Assembly (NCBI RefSeq): GCF_900091475.1
Contig: NZ_FMIB01000002.1
Span: forward strand, 124,001-188,000
Origin: Micromonospora chersina
Lineage (GTDB): Bacteria; Actinomycetota; Actinomycetes; Mycobacteriales; Micromonosporaceae
Direction of reading: 5' to 3'
Length of the DNA: 64,000 nucleotides
This document shows positions 7,304 to 15,740 of this stretch, piece after piece. The notes below the pieces were generated by a model. It saw only the letters and a program-made list of their open reading frames with translations, ran no database searches and was not told the origin of the DNA. How positions within the stretch are numbered: the first letter of the stretch is position 1; every line of letters starts with the position of its first letter. The translations under genes and the position numbers were made by a program.

Positions 7304-9056
7304 AGGCGCCGGCCGGCAGCTCGTCGCGGAGCGCCGGTTCGAGTTCGGCGTGCAGCGCCGTGAGGTTCCCGGCGAGGAACCGTTCCCGCATGGCCATCCG
7401 CTTGATCTTGCCGGAGGTGGTCCGGCGGACCGTGCCGCGCCGGACCAGCACCACGTTGCGCACCGGGACGCCGAACGACACGGTGAGCCGGCGGGTGACC
7501 GCGCTGGCCACCCCGGGCAGGTCCGCCGGGGGAGTCCTCGGGTCGACCTCGTGGACCAGCACGATCCGCTCGTCCGGTGCGGCGACGCCGAAGGCCGCGC
7601 CGAGCTGACCGCCGAGCGCGTGGTGCGCGGCCCGGGCCTCCTGCTCGACGTCCTGCGGGGCCACGTTGCGGCCGTGCACGATGAGCAGCTCCTTGAGCCG
7701 GCCCGTGATGAACAGCTCGCCGTCGAGCAGCGCGCCCAGGTCGCCGGTGCGCAGCCAGTCGCCGTCCCCGCCGTCGGCCAGCCGGGCCGCGAAGGTGGCC
7801 GAGGTGGCCTCCGGCCGTCCCCAGTAGCCACGGCCGATGCCCGGCCCGCGCAGCCAGATCTCGCCGATCCGGCCGGCCGGCAGCTCCCGGCGCGTGCGCG
7901 GGTCGACGATGCGGGCGGTGAACGGCCCCGGCCGGCCCACCCCGACCATCGGCTTGCCGCCCGCGTCGACCGGGTGCAGGGCGGGCTCCCCGGCCGACTC
8001 CAGCCGGGCCCGGTCGACCTGGCGCACGGTGGGCGGCTCACCGGCCAGCTTGGTGCTCACGTAGATCGTGCACTCGGCCATCCCGTACGCGGGGGCCACC
8101 GCGTGCGGGGGCAGCCCGATCCGGGCGAACCGCTCGGTGAACGCGGTCATCGTGGGCCCGTGGATCGGCTCCGAGCCGTTCCAGGCGTACCGCAGCGCCG
8201 ACAGGTCCAGCCCGTCGAGCTGGTCGTCGCGGACCAGCCGCAGGCACAGGTCGTACGCGAAGTTCGGCGCGGCCGTGACGGTGATCCGGTGCCGGGAGAG
8301 CAGCCGGAACCACTCCACCGGCCGCCGGACGAACTGCGCCGGCGGCATGAGGACCACCGGGGCGCCGATCAGCAACCCCACGGTGAGCTGGGCGAAGAGG
8401 CCCATGTCGTGGTGCAGCGGCAGCCAGCCGCCGAAGCGGTCGTCCGGACCGAGGCGGTCGTGCCGGGCCAGCGCGGCGAGGTTGTCCAGCACCGCGCCGT
8501 GGGTCAGCACCACGCCCTTGGGCGAGCCGGTCGAGCCGGAGCTGTACTGGAGCACGGCGACGGTGTCCCGGTCCGGCCGGCGGTCGGCGGGCACCGGCCC
8601 CGTCGCGGAGCCGGCGTCGCCCACCGCCTCGACCGGCAGCGCGTCCAGGCCGTGCCCGGCCAGCTGCGCGGTGACCGCGGCCCGGTCCTGCCCGGTGGTC
8701 ACCACGAGACCCGGTGCGCAGTCGGTGGCGATGGCCGCCACCCGCTCGGTGGCGGTCGCCGAGCCGCCGGGCACCGGGGCCGGTACGGCCACCAGCCCGG
8801 CGCGCAGGCAGGCCAGGTAGAGCTCGGCGAACTCGGTGCCGGTCGGCAGGGCGATCACCACCCGGGCGCCGGCGGCCAGCCGCCCGGCCAGCGCCGACGC
8901 GCGCCGGTCGACCCGGCGGGCCAGCTCCCGGTAGGTCAGCCGCTGCTCCTCGTCCGGCCCGTGGGCCACGGTGAGCGCGGTCCGGTCGGGCCGGGCCACG
9001 ACGTGGGCGGCGAACGCCTCGCCGAGGCTCCGGTACCCGTCGAGGTCGATCGTCAT
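7302..9056 (-). CDS. Fatty acyl-AMP ligase (FAAL-like)
   Basis: This 584-residue adenylating enzyme carries the P-loop motif LQYSSGSTGSPKGV, then WLPLHHDMGL, NGSEPI and PAYGMAECT. These are characteristic of fatty acyl-AMP ligases that load a fatty acid onto an acyl carrier protein rather than onto CoA. The C-terminal hinge and lysine subdomain are present (TSGKIKR near the end), so it looks intact. The MbtH gene lies upstream on the same strand (69-nt gap). In lipopeptide pathways such as ramoplanin and enduracidin a FAAL starts N-acylation. No acyl carrier protein gene is seen in the window. Confidence 0.88.
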   Translation of the reverse strand: MTIDLDGYRSLGEAFAAHVVARPDRTALTVAHGPDEEQRLTYRELARRVDRRASALAGRLAAGARVVIALPTGTEFAELYLACLRAGLVAVPAPVPGGSATATERVAAIATDCAPGLVVTTGQDRAAVTAQLAGHGLDALPVEAVGDAGSATGPVPADRRPDRDTVAVLQYSSGSTGSPKGVVLTHGAVLDNLAALARHDRLGPDDRFGGWLPLHHDMGLFAQLTVGLLIGAPVVLMPPAQFVRRPVEWFRLLSRHRITVTAAPNFAYDLCLRLVRDDQLDGLDLSALRYAWNGSEPIHGPTMTAFTERFARIGLPPHAVAPAYGMAECTIYVSTKLAGEPPTVRQVDRARLESAGEPALHPVDAGGKPMVGVGRPGPFTARIVDPRTRRELPAGRIGEIWLRGPGIGRGYWGRPEATSATFAARLADGGDGDWLRTGDLGALLDGELFITGRLKELLIVHGRNVAPQDVEQEARAAHHALGGQLGAAFGVAAPDERIVLVHEVDPRTPPADLPGVASAVTRRLTVSFGVPVRNVVLVRRGTVRRTTSGKIKRMAMRERFLAGNLTALHAELEPALRDELPAGA

Positions 9057-9125
9057 GACGTGCCCCCTCAGGTCGTGGCGCCGGCCCGACGCCGGCTCGC
9101 GGGCGGCGGCGCGGCGGCACCGCGG

Positions 9126-9347
9126 TCAGTGCTGCGACTGCTTCTCCATCGCCTCGATCAGGCTCTTCGGCCGCATGTCGGTCCAGGACTTCTCGATGTA
9201 GTCGAGGCAGTCCTGCCGGCCGGCCTCGCCGAAGACCGTCTTCCAGCCGTCGGGGACGTCGGCGAAGACGGGCCAGAGCGAGTGCTGGCCCTCGTCGTTG
9301 ACCAGGACCAGGTAGGTGGCGTCGGGGTCTTCAAACGGATTCGGCAC
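9126..9347 (-). CDS. MbtH-family NRPS accessory protein
   Basis: This 73-residue protein carries the full MbtH pattern: NPFED at the start, [28 protein letters not shown]. MbtH proteins bind and solubilise NRPS adenylation domains. The GTG at 9347 is chosen because GGAGGG lies about 7 nt upstream; the in-frame ATG at 9362 would make that site part of the coding sequence. It leads a likely operon with the FAAL gene. Its presence argues that a peptide synthetase exists, but none is encoded in the window. Confidence 0.93.
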   Translation of the reverse strand: MPNPFEDPDATYLVLVNDEGQHSLWPVFADVPDGWKTVFGEAGRQDCLDYIEKSWTDMRPKSLIEAMEKQSQH

Positions 9348-9766
9348 GGCGTCGCCCTCCATCGAACGAATCGGGTCACGGTGGTGGCGGGTGGTCGCCG
9401 AACGCCGCCGCGCGGGGCCGCCGGCGGCGTGGCCACGGCCCACCCCTCGGGTGGCCACGGCTCCACCGCGAGCACTATGGACCAGCTCCGCGTGACCGAA
9501 CAAGAGCGCCCGGTGGCCGCCCGGGGGGTGTACAACTGCGTCGCCGGGACGGTTGGACAGCGGGCGCCGGAGCGCGTTGACGCCTCCTCCGGCCGGCTGG
9601 AACGCTGACGCCGCCGGCCCGACGCCCCGTACCGCCGTCGCGCCGCTCGCCGTCGCCGGCGTCACCGGGACTCCCCGGCGCCGGCCGGAGCCGGGCGCCG
9701 TCCCGCCCGCGACCGGCGCGCGCGGCCGGATCCCCCGGCACCCGGCCCCCGAGGAGCGCTGCCACC
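9348..9766. promoter_or_regulatory. Divergent intergenic region between MbtH and antiporter genes
   Basis: This stretch of about 420 nt has no convincing gene. On the minus strand TTGTTC (about 9508-9513) and CATAGT (near 9475-9480) are spaced 18 nt and could be a promoter for the mbtH/FAAL operon. For the antiporter I see only a binding site, GAGGAG at 9751-9756. Short GC-rich inverted repeats occur near 9410-9450. The evidence for the promoter is weak. Confidence 0.3.
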
Positions 9767-11095
9767 ATGCCCAGCACCGTCGCCCCGATCAGCGCCGACC
9801 AGGTCCTGCTCCTGCTGCTGCAACTGGGCGTGCTGCTCCTGCTCGCGCTGCTGCTCGGCCGGCTCGCCGTGCGGCTGCGCCTGCCGGCCATCGTCGGCGA
9901 GCTGTCCGCCGGCGTCCTGCTCGGCCCGTCGGTCCTGGAACCGCTGGCGCCCGGCGTCTCCGACTGGCTGCTGCCCCGCGACACCGCCCAGTTCCACCTG
10001 CTCGACGCCGTCGGCATGGTCGGCGTGCTGCTGCTCGTCGGGATCATCGGCACCGAGCTGGACTGGCGGATGGTCCGCCGGCAGGGGGCCACCGCCGCCC
10101 GGATCAGCCTGGCCGGTTTCCTGCTGCCGCTGCTGCTCGGCACCGCCGTCGGCCTGGTGCTGCCGGCGTCCTTCGTGGCCGGCGCCGGTGACCGCGCGGT
10201 CTTCGCGCTGTTCCTGGGTGTCGCGCTCTGCGTGACGGCCATCCCGGTGATCGCCAAGACCCTGCTCGACATGAACCTCATGCACCGCAACGTCGGGCAG
10301 CTCACGCTGGCCTCGGGGGCCATCGACGACGTGCTCGGCTGGCTGATGCTCTCGGTCGTCGCGGCGATGGCCACCACCGGCGTGCGCGCCGGCCAGGTGG
10401 CGCTGTCGGTGCTGCACCTGGTGGTGATCCTGCTGGTCGCCGTGGTGGTGGGCCGGCCGGTGGTGCGGTGGACGTTCCGGGCCACGACCCGGTCGGCGGA
10501 GACCGGCCCGACGCTCACCGCGGCGGCGGCGATCGTCTTCCTCGGCGCGGCCGGCACCCACGCGCTGGGCATGGAGCCGGTCTTCGGCGCCTTCCTCTGC
10601 GGCATCCTCATCAACGTCTGCGGCGGGCTGGAGCCGGCCCGGCTGGCGCCGCTGCGGACCATGGTGCTCGCCGTCTTCGCGCCGCTCTTCTTCGCCACGG
10701 CCGGGCTGCGGATGGACCTCACCGGCCTGGCCGACCCGCCGGTGCTCCTCGCCGCGCTCGCGGTGCTCGCCGTCGCCGTGGCCAGCAAGTTCGCCGGCAC
10801 GTTCGTCGCCGCGCTGGGCAGCCGGCTCAACCGGTGGGAGGCGCTCGCCATCGGCGCGGGGATGAACTCCCGGGGCGTGGTCCAGATGATCATCGCGATG
10901 GTCGGGCTGCGGCTGGGCGTGCTGAACACCCAGTCGTACACGGTGGTCATGCTGGTCGCCATCGTCACCTCGCTGATGGCGCCGCCGGTGCTGCGCGCCG
11001 CCATGCGGCGGGTGGAGACCACCGCCGAGGAGCAGCTGCGGCAGGCCGCGCGGGCCGTGCCGGCGCCGGAGCTGCGGTCGGCGCCGCCCCGGTGA
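9767..11095 (+). CDS. Cation/proton antiporter, CPA2 (KefB/Na+-H+ exchanger) family
   Basis: This 442-residue protein has about twelve membrane spans. CPA2 hallmarks are visible: [17 protein letters not shown] near the N-terminus, an [14 protein letters not shown] segment with the paired acidic residues of the ion path, and GAGMNSRG towards the C-terminus. There is no cytoplasmic TrkA/RCK domain. It exchanges Na+ or K+ for H+. Genes of this family recur in glycopeptide-type clusters, where a role in self-protection or export has been suggested. The ATG has GAGGAG 10 nt upstream. It is convergent with the chorismate mutase gene. Confidence 0.87.
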   Translation: MPSTVAPISADQVLLLLLQLGVLLLLALLLGRLAVRLRLPAIVGELSAGVLLGPSVLEPLAPGVSDWLLPRDTAQFHLLDAVGMVGVLLLVGIIGTELDWRMVRRQGATAARISLAGFLLPLLLGTAVGLVLPASFVAGAGDRAVFALFLGVALCVTAIPVIAKTLLDMNLMHRNVGQLTLASGAIDDVLGWLMLSVVAAMATTGVRAGQVALSVLHLVVILLVAVVVGRPVVRWTFRATTRSAETGPTLTAAAAIVFLGAAGTHALGMEPVFGAFLCGILINVCGGLEPARLAPLRTMVLAVFAPLFFATAGLRMDLTGLADPPVLLAALAVLAVAVASKFAGTFVAALGSRLNRWEALAIGAGMNSRGVVQMIIAMVGLRLGVLNTQSYTVVMLVAIVTSLMAPPVLRAAMRRVETTAEEQLRQAARAVPAPELRSAPPR

Positions 11096-11138
11096 CCGGC
11101 GGCCTCCGCGCCGGTCCGGCCACCGGGACGGTACGCGG

Positions 11139-11424
11139 TCAGAGCGGCCCGCGGCCGGCCCGCAGCACGAGCAGCGCCAGCTGGGTGCCCTCGTCACCGA
11201 TGCCGTCGCGGAACCGGGCCAGGATCTCCTGCTCGCGGGAGAGGACCAGGCGGGTGCCGCCCGAGGCGAGCCGCATCCGGCCGATCTGCCGGGAGAGCCC
11301 GGCGCGCTCCTGCCACAGTCCGATGATCGTCGCGTCGATCTCGTCGATGCGCCGTCGCATCGACGAGATCTCGGGGGGGCCGGCCGTCGGCCGGTCGCGT
11401 CGGCGTGCCCGTCGTCTCGTCCAC
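11139..11424 (-). CDS. Chorismate mutase (AroQ class), apparently frameshifted near the start
   Basis: The conserved part reads MRRRIDEIDATIIGLW then ERAGLSRQIGRMR, a small AroQ chorismate mutase that makes prephenate. The Arg after the first Met is the expected active-site Arg. In frame, only an ATG at 11360 (73 residues) is convincing. The best start, however, is a GTG at 11424 with AGGAGG 6 nt upstream, and it is in another frame. The two frames join if one base is removed from the seven-G run 11373-11379. This is either a sequencing or assembly error or a real frameshift. Prephenate would feed hydroxyphenylglycine synthesis with the nearby hydroxymandelate-oxidase-like gene. Confidence 0.75.
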
Positions 11425-11612
11425 CAGCGACCTCCTCGTGCGGTGTCGGGGCCGGTGCCGATGCTGACCGTCCACGCCCGATCCGGGAAGCCGGTCGCCG
11501 TTCGACTGCGTCGCGGCGTCAGTCGTACGCGTGCCGGCGCGCTGCCCAATCGGGACGCCAGCCCCTACAGTGCTTCCGGCATGCATCCCGACCGATCCCT
11601 GGAGGGAGCGCC

Positions 11613-13592
11613 GTGGCCGACGCCGCAACCGTGACGCGCGCCCAACCGGCGCCGGAACGCGCCGTCGACACACCGACCAGGGCGTCCCGGCTGCGCTTCT
11701 GGCGGTCGCCGGGCGACCAGCCGCGCTGGGCCCGCCCGGCGCTGCTCGCCGTCGCCGCGCTCGCCGCCGTCGTCTACGGCTGGCAGGTCCGCCACGCCGG
11801 GTACGCCGAGTACTACGCGGTCGCCGTGCGCAGCATGTCGGTGAGCTGGCGGGCGTTCCTGTTCGGCGCGTTCGACCCGGGCGCCACGGTGACCGTCGAC
11901 AAGCTGGCCGGGGCCTTCCTGCCGCAGGCGCTCGCCGCCCGCGTGTTCGGCTTCCACCCGTGGTCGCTGGCGCTGCCCCAGGTGGTCGAGGGCGTGGTGT
12001 CGGTGCTCGTGCTGTACCGCCTGGTCCGCCGCTGGTGCGGCGCGCCGGCCGGGCTGCTCGCCGCCGCGATGTTCGCCCTCACCCCGATCGTCGCGTCGAT
12101 GTTCGGGCACCCGATGGAGGACGCCGCGCTGACCATGTGCCTGGTGCTGGCGGCCGACGCGTTCGTCGCCGCGCTGGCCGGGGCGCGCACGGGCCGGCTG
12201 GCGCTCGCCGGGGTCTGGGTCGGTCTCGGCTTCCAGGCGAAGATGCTCCAGTCCTGGCTGGTGCTGCCCGCGTTCGCGCTGACCTGGCTGGCCTTCGCCC
12301 CGGCGTCCCGGCGGCGCCGGCTCGGGCAGGTGGCGCTGGCCGGCGCGGCCACCGTGGCGGTGTCGCTGGCCTGGGTGCTGCTGCTGACCGTCGTGCCCGC
12401 CGGCGACCGGCCGTACGTGGACGGCACCACGAACGACAGCGCGGTCGCCATGGTCTTCGGCTACAACGGCCTGGACCGGTTCGGCGCACACGTGCCGGGC
12501 ACTGTCGAATCCGGGTTCACCACCCCGGACCCGGCCGGCCCCGCCGACGCGGCCGCGTCGCCCGCCGGGTCCTGGCACAAGCTGGCCGACCCCGGGTACG
12601 CCACCCAGATCGGCTGGCTCTACCCGCTGGCGCTGGCCGGTCTCGTGGTGGGGCTGTTGCGGCACCGCCGCGCCGGCCGGGCCGATCCGGTCCGGGCCGG
12701 GTTCGTGCTCTGGGGCGGCTGGCTGGCCACGGCCGTGGTGGTGTTCAGCGGGATGACGCTGACCCACCGGGCGTACCTGGCCACGCTGGCCCCACCGCTT
12801 GCCGCGCTCGCCGCCGCCGGCGTCGTGCTGTCCTGGCGCGCGCTGCGGGACCGGTGGGCGACCTGGCTGCTCCCCGCGGTGCTGCTCGTCCAGCTCGTGT
12901 GGACGGCCCACCTGGCCGGCCGGTACGCCGGGTTCCTGCCCTGGCTGACCTGGCCGGCGCTGGCCACCGCCGCGGCGGCCACCGTGGCGCTGGTCGTCGT
13001 GGGCCGGCGGCCGCTTCGGGACCCCGGAGCGCCGGCCGTGGCGGGCCGGCGGACGGAGCGGTCGTGGCGGGCCGTGGCCGCGCTGGGCGTGGCGGCCGTG
13101 CTCGCCGTGCCGGCCGCCTGGGGGCTGTCCGTCCTCGACCGCCGCTACGCCGGCACCGCCTTCGACGCCGGCGCCGGCCCGAGCGGCCCGGTCGGCCTGG
13201 CCCTGGACGCCGACACCACCGACACCCTCACCGCGCCGCGGCGGCGCCTCGACGACTACCTGCTCGCGCACCGCGGCGGGGCGCGCTACGTCGCGGCCAC
13301 CTCGTCCTGGCGGACGGCCTCGCAGTTCGTGCTCCCCACCGGGCAGCCGTTCCTGCCGCTGGGCGGGTACAGCGGCCTCGTGCCCCAGCCGACGGTCGCC
13401 GAGCTGCGCGCGCTGATCGACGCGGGGGAGTTGCGGTTCGTCCTGCTCGGCGGGATCGGTGGCCTCGGCACCACCGATTCCGAGCTGTCCCGGATCATGA
13501 CGTGGGTGCTGTCCTCCTGCCGGGAGGTGCCGGCCGCCGAGCACGGCGGCGGCGACGAACTGCTGGTCTACCGCTGCGGGCCGGGCTCGTGA
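11613..13592 (+). CDS. GT39-type membrane glycosyltransferase (PMT/ArnT-like)
   Basis: This 659-residue polytopic protein has about eleven membrane spans and a C-terminal extracytoplasmic domain. Early segments (YAEYYAVAVRSM, DPGATVTVDKLAG, FGFHPWSL) follow the pattern of actinomycete GT39 mannosyltransferases, which use polyprenyl-phosphate sugar outside the membrane. The acidic residues of the first loop (YAEYY and VDK region) are present. GTG 11613 follows GGAGGGAG. In ramoplanin-type clusters a protein of this kind mannosylates a hydroxyphenylglycine; transfer of that role here is inference from the neighbours. Confidence 0.85.
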   Translation: MADAATVTRAQPAPERAVDTPTRASRLRFWRSPGDQPRWARPALLAVAALAAVVYGWQVRHAGYAEYYAVAVRSMSVSWRAFLFGAFDPGATVTVDKLAGAFLPQALAARVFGFHPWSLALPQVVEGVVSVLVLYRLVRRWCGAPAGLLAAAMFALTPIVASMFGHPMEDAALTMCLVLAADAFVAALAGARTGRLALAGVWVGLGFQAKMLQSWLVLPAFALTWLAFAPASRRRRLGQVALAGAATVAVSLAWVLLLTVVPAGDRPYVDGTTNDSAVAMVFGYNGLDRFGAHVPGTVESGFTTPDPAGPADAAASPAGSWHKLADPGYATQIGWLYPLALAGLVVGLLRHRRAGRADPVRAGFVLWGGWLATAVVVFSGMTLTHRAYLATLAPPLAALAAAGVVLSWRALRDRWATWLLPAVLLVQLVWTAHLAGRYAGFLPWLTWPALATAAAATVALVVVGRRPLRDPGAPAVAGRRTERSWRAVAALGVAAVLAVPAAWGLSVLDRRYAGTAFDAGAGPSGPVGLALDADTTDTLTAPRRRLDDYLLAHRGGARYVAATSSWRTASQFVLPTGQPFLPLGGYSGLVPQPTVAELRALIDAGELRFVLLGGIGGLGTTDSELSRIMTWVLSSCREVPAAEHGGGDELLVYRCGPGS

Positions 13593-13642
13593 CGGGCCAC
13601 CAGGGGAGGCCGGTCGCGGCGTCCCCGCCGGGAGGAGAGCCG

Positions 13643-14701
13643 ATGACGTCCCTGCTGACCCTGCACGACTACGCCGCCGAGGCGTCCCGGCGGCTGTCCC
13701 CGCCGGTGTGGGACTTCATCGAAGGCGGCCAGGGCGACGAGCGGAGCCTGCGGGCCAACCGGGAGGCCTTCGAACGGGCCACAGTGGTGCCCCGGGTGCT
13801 CACGGGGACGGCCGAGCCGGAGACCGGCACCCGGATCCTCGGCGCGGACTGGGCCGTGCCGTTCGCCATCGCCCCCACCGCGTTCCACGCCATGGTCCAC
13901 CCGGACGGCGAGCGGGCCACCGCCCGCGGCGCCGCCGCCCTGCCGGTGCCGTACGTGGTGAGCACCATGGCCTCCGTGCCGTTCGCGGACATCGCGGCGG
14001 TCGCCGGGGGGCCGCTCTGGTTGCAGCTGTACGCCTTCGCCGACCGTGGCGTCACCCGGCACGTGATCGGGCAGGCCGAGGCGGCCGGCATGGGCGCGCT
14101 GATGCTGACCGTGGACGCCCCGCGGCTGGCCCGCCGCCTGCGCGACCTGCGCCGCGACTTCCGGCTGCCGCCGGGCATCCGGGCGGTCAACCTGCCCGAC
14201 GCCGACCTCGTCTCGCCCGGCGAGCACAGCCGGCGGGCGTTCGCCCCGGCGCTGGACTGGGGCGAGCTGGCCTGGCTGCGCTCGGTGACGGAGCTGCCGT
14301 TGCTGGTCAAGGGGGTGGCGGCGGCCGAGGACGCGGCCCTGGCGGTGGCCCACGGTGTCGACGGGATCGTGGTGTCCAACCACGGCGGTCGCCAGTTCAG
14401 CGCGGCCCCGGCGACGCTCGACCTGCTGCCGGCGGTCGTCGACCGGGTGGCCGGCGCGGTGCCGGTCCTGCTCGACGGCGGGATCCGTGGCGGCTCGGAC
14501 GTGCTCGTCGCGCTCGACCGGGGCGCGGACGCCGTGCTGGTCGGCCGCCCGGTGCTGCACGGCCTGGCCGTGGGCGGGGCGGGCGGCGTACGCGGGGTGC
14601 TCGACCTGCTGGCCGAGGAGTTGAGCGAGGCGATGCTGATGGCCGGCCGCCCGCGGGTCCGGCCCGCCCCCGCCCGGTCCCCGGTGCCGTCGCCGGCCTG
14701 A
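13643..14701 (+). CDS. FMN-dependent alpha-hydroxy acid oxidase (hydroxymandelate oxidase-like)
   Basis: This 352-residue TIM-barrel flavoenzyme has the family residues: LLVKG (FMN-binding Lys), SNHGGRQ with the catalytic base His247, and DGGIRGGSDV followed by GADAVLVGRP for phosphate binding. The family oxidises lactate, glycolate or mandelate. With halogenase, MbtH and chorismate mutase genes next to it, a 4-hydroxymandelate to 4-hydroxybenzoylformate step in hydroxyphenylglycine synthesis is likely. The partner enzymes (hydroxymandelate synthase, Hpg aminotransferase) are not in the window. The ATG has GGAGGAG 5 nt upstream. Confidence 0.85.
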   Translation: MTSLLTLHDYAAEASRRLSPPVWDFIEGGQGDERSLRANREAFERATVVPRVLTGTAEPETGTRILGADWAVPFAIAPTAFHAMVHPDGERATARGAAALPVPYVVSTMASVPFADIAAVAGGPLWLQLYAFADRGVTRHVIGQAEAAGMGALMLTVDAPRLARRLRDLRRDFRLPPGIRAVNLPDADLVSPGEHSRRAFAPALDWGELAWLRSVTELPLLVKGVAAAEDAALAVAHGVDGIVVSNHGGRQFSAAPATLDLLPAVVDRVAGAVPVLLDGGIRGGSDVLVALDRGADAVLVGRPVLHGLAVGGAGGVRGVLDLLAEELSEAMLMAGRPRVRPAPARSPVPSPA

Positions 14702-14735
14702 GCCGACGGCGGGGGGCCGGGCGGGGAGCGGCGGG

Positions 14736-15494
14736 TCAGCGCAGGGCGGCCACGGCGGCGTCGGCGCCTCCGCGCCAGAGCACCCCGACCTCGGCGTAGC
14801 CGGCCGCGCGCAGGGCGTCGAGGTGCCAGGCCGCCGGCGGGGTCCACTCGGGGCTGTGCCCGGTCGGGTAGATCTGCTGCCGCTTCTCCACCAGCGGCCC
14901 GAGCACCGGGTCGGCGGCGGCCTGCGCCCACCAGTCCGCCCAGGACAGCGCGGCGCCCGAGCGGTGGCGGGCGTGCCGGTCCGCCCGGGCCCGCTCGGCG
15001 ATCCGGGTGGTGAGCGTGGGCAACGCGTCGTCGGGCATGTGGTCGGCGTTGACGAACACCCCGCCCGGCCGCAGCACGTCGCGGAGTTCGCGGTAGAGGG
15101 CGGCCAGGCGGGGCCCGTCCAGCCAGTGCAGGGCGGTGGCCGTGAGCACCGCGTCGTAGTCGCGGTGGGGGAGCGCCAGCGCCCAGTCGGTCTGGTTGAG
15201 GTCGGCGGTGACCACGGTGGCCCGCCCGGCGAGGGACGCCTCGGCGAGGGTGAGCAGGACCGGGTCCAGGTCGAGCACGGTGACCTCGGCGTCGGGCCGG
15301 CGGGCCAGCGCCCGCAGGCTGATCGAGCCGGTGCCGCCGGCGAGGTCGAGCAGGCGCGGCGGCCGGTCGCCGGCCACGGCCTCGGCGGCGTCGAGCAGCG
15401 CGGCGAAGCGGTGTTCCCGGTCCGGCAGGTACGCCTCCTGCTGCCGGTCCCAGCTCTCCTGCCACGCCCGCGCGTCCAGTCCGTAAGGAGTCAT
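14736..15494 (-). CDS. Class I SAM-dependent methyltransferase
   Basis: This 252-residue protein has motif I LLDLAGGTGS (residues about 48-57), an acidic post-I residue in VTVLDLDP, and the motif LRPGGVFVNADH. This is a Rossmann methyltransferase of the small-molecule or tRNA-like type; the substrate is not evident. The ATG at 15494 has no clear binding site, but TAACTAT lies 10 nt upstream, which suggests a short or absent leader. It is divergent from the flavin hydroxylase operon across a 27-bp dyad and convergent with the alpha-hydroxy acid oxidase gene. Confidence 0.8.
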   Translation of the reverse strand: MTPYGLDARAWQESWDRQQEAYLPDREHRFAALLDAAEAVAGDRPPRLLDLAGGTGSISLRALARRPDAEVTVLDLDPVLLTLAEASLAGRATVVTADLNQTDWALALPHRDYDAVLTATALHWLDGPRLAALYRELRDVLRPGGVFVNADHMPDDALPTLTTRIAERARADRHARHRSGAALSWADWWAQAAADPVLGPLVEKRQQIYPTGHSPEWTPPAAWHLDALRAAGYAEVGVLWRGGADAAVAALR

Positions 15495-15532
15495 GGCGAT
15501 GACGATAGTTACCGCCGGGGGCTCCTGTCGAG

Positions 15533-15559
15533 GCTTGTTGCCAATCTTTTGCAACAAGC
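15533..15559. promoter_or_regulatory. 27-bp dyad, likely operator between divergent operons
   Basis: Arms GCTTGTTGC (15533-15541) and GCAACAAGC (15551-15559) are perfect reverse complements around a 9-nt AT-rich centre. The site lies 39 nt upstream of the methyltransferase start and about 180 nt upstream of the flavin hydroxylase start. A stem this AT-rich stands out in the local sequence. The binding regulator is unknown. Confidence 0.55.
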
Positions 15560-15740
15560 GGAAGCCGCGTCGTAGCGGCGTCCCGTCCCCGCGGCGTCAC
15601 CGGGCCGGGACCTCGCGGGGGTCTCCGGTGACGGCCGGTTGACGCGACCTCCGGCAGGGTCGCAGCGCGACGACGTGGTGGTCCGGGTGTACCGGCCGCG
15701 ACAGCTCCACCGTCTCCCGCAGGCCGTCGAAGGGGACCTC

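Noticed and set aside
6201..9608. Open frame of 1135 codons on the plus strand
   Set aside because: It is antisense to the FAAL and MbtH genes and out of frame with the ABC ATPase; its translation is Arg/Gly/Pro-rich shadow sequence with no domain pattern.
11565..13544. Open frame of 659 codons opposite the GT39 gene
   Set aside because: Antisense shadow of a recognisable membrane glycosyltransferase; low-complexity composition.
15639..15740. Upstream extension of the ABM/flavin hydroxylase gene
   Set aside because: Arg/Pro-rich sequence before the first ABM strand; the ATG at 15741 starts the domain and has AAGGGGA.
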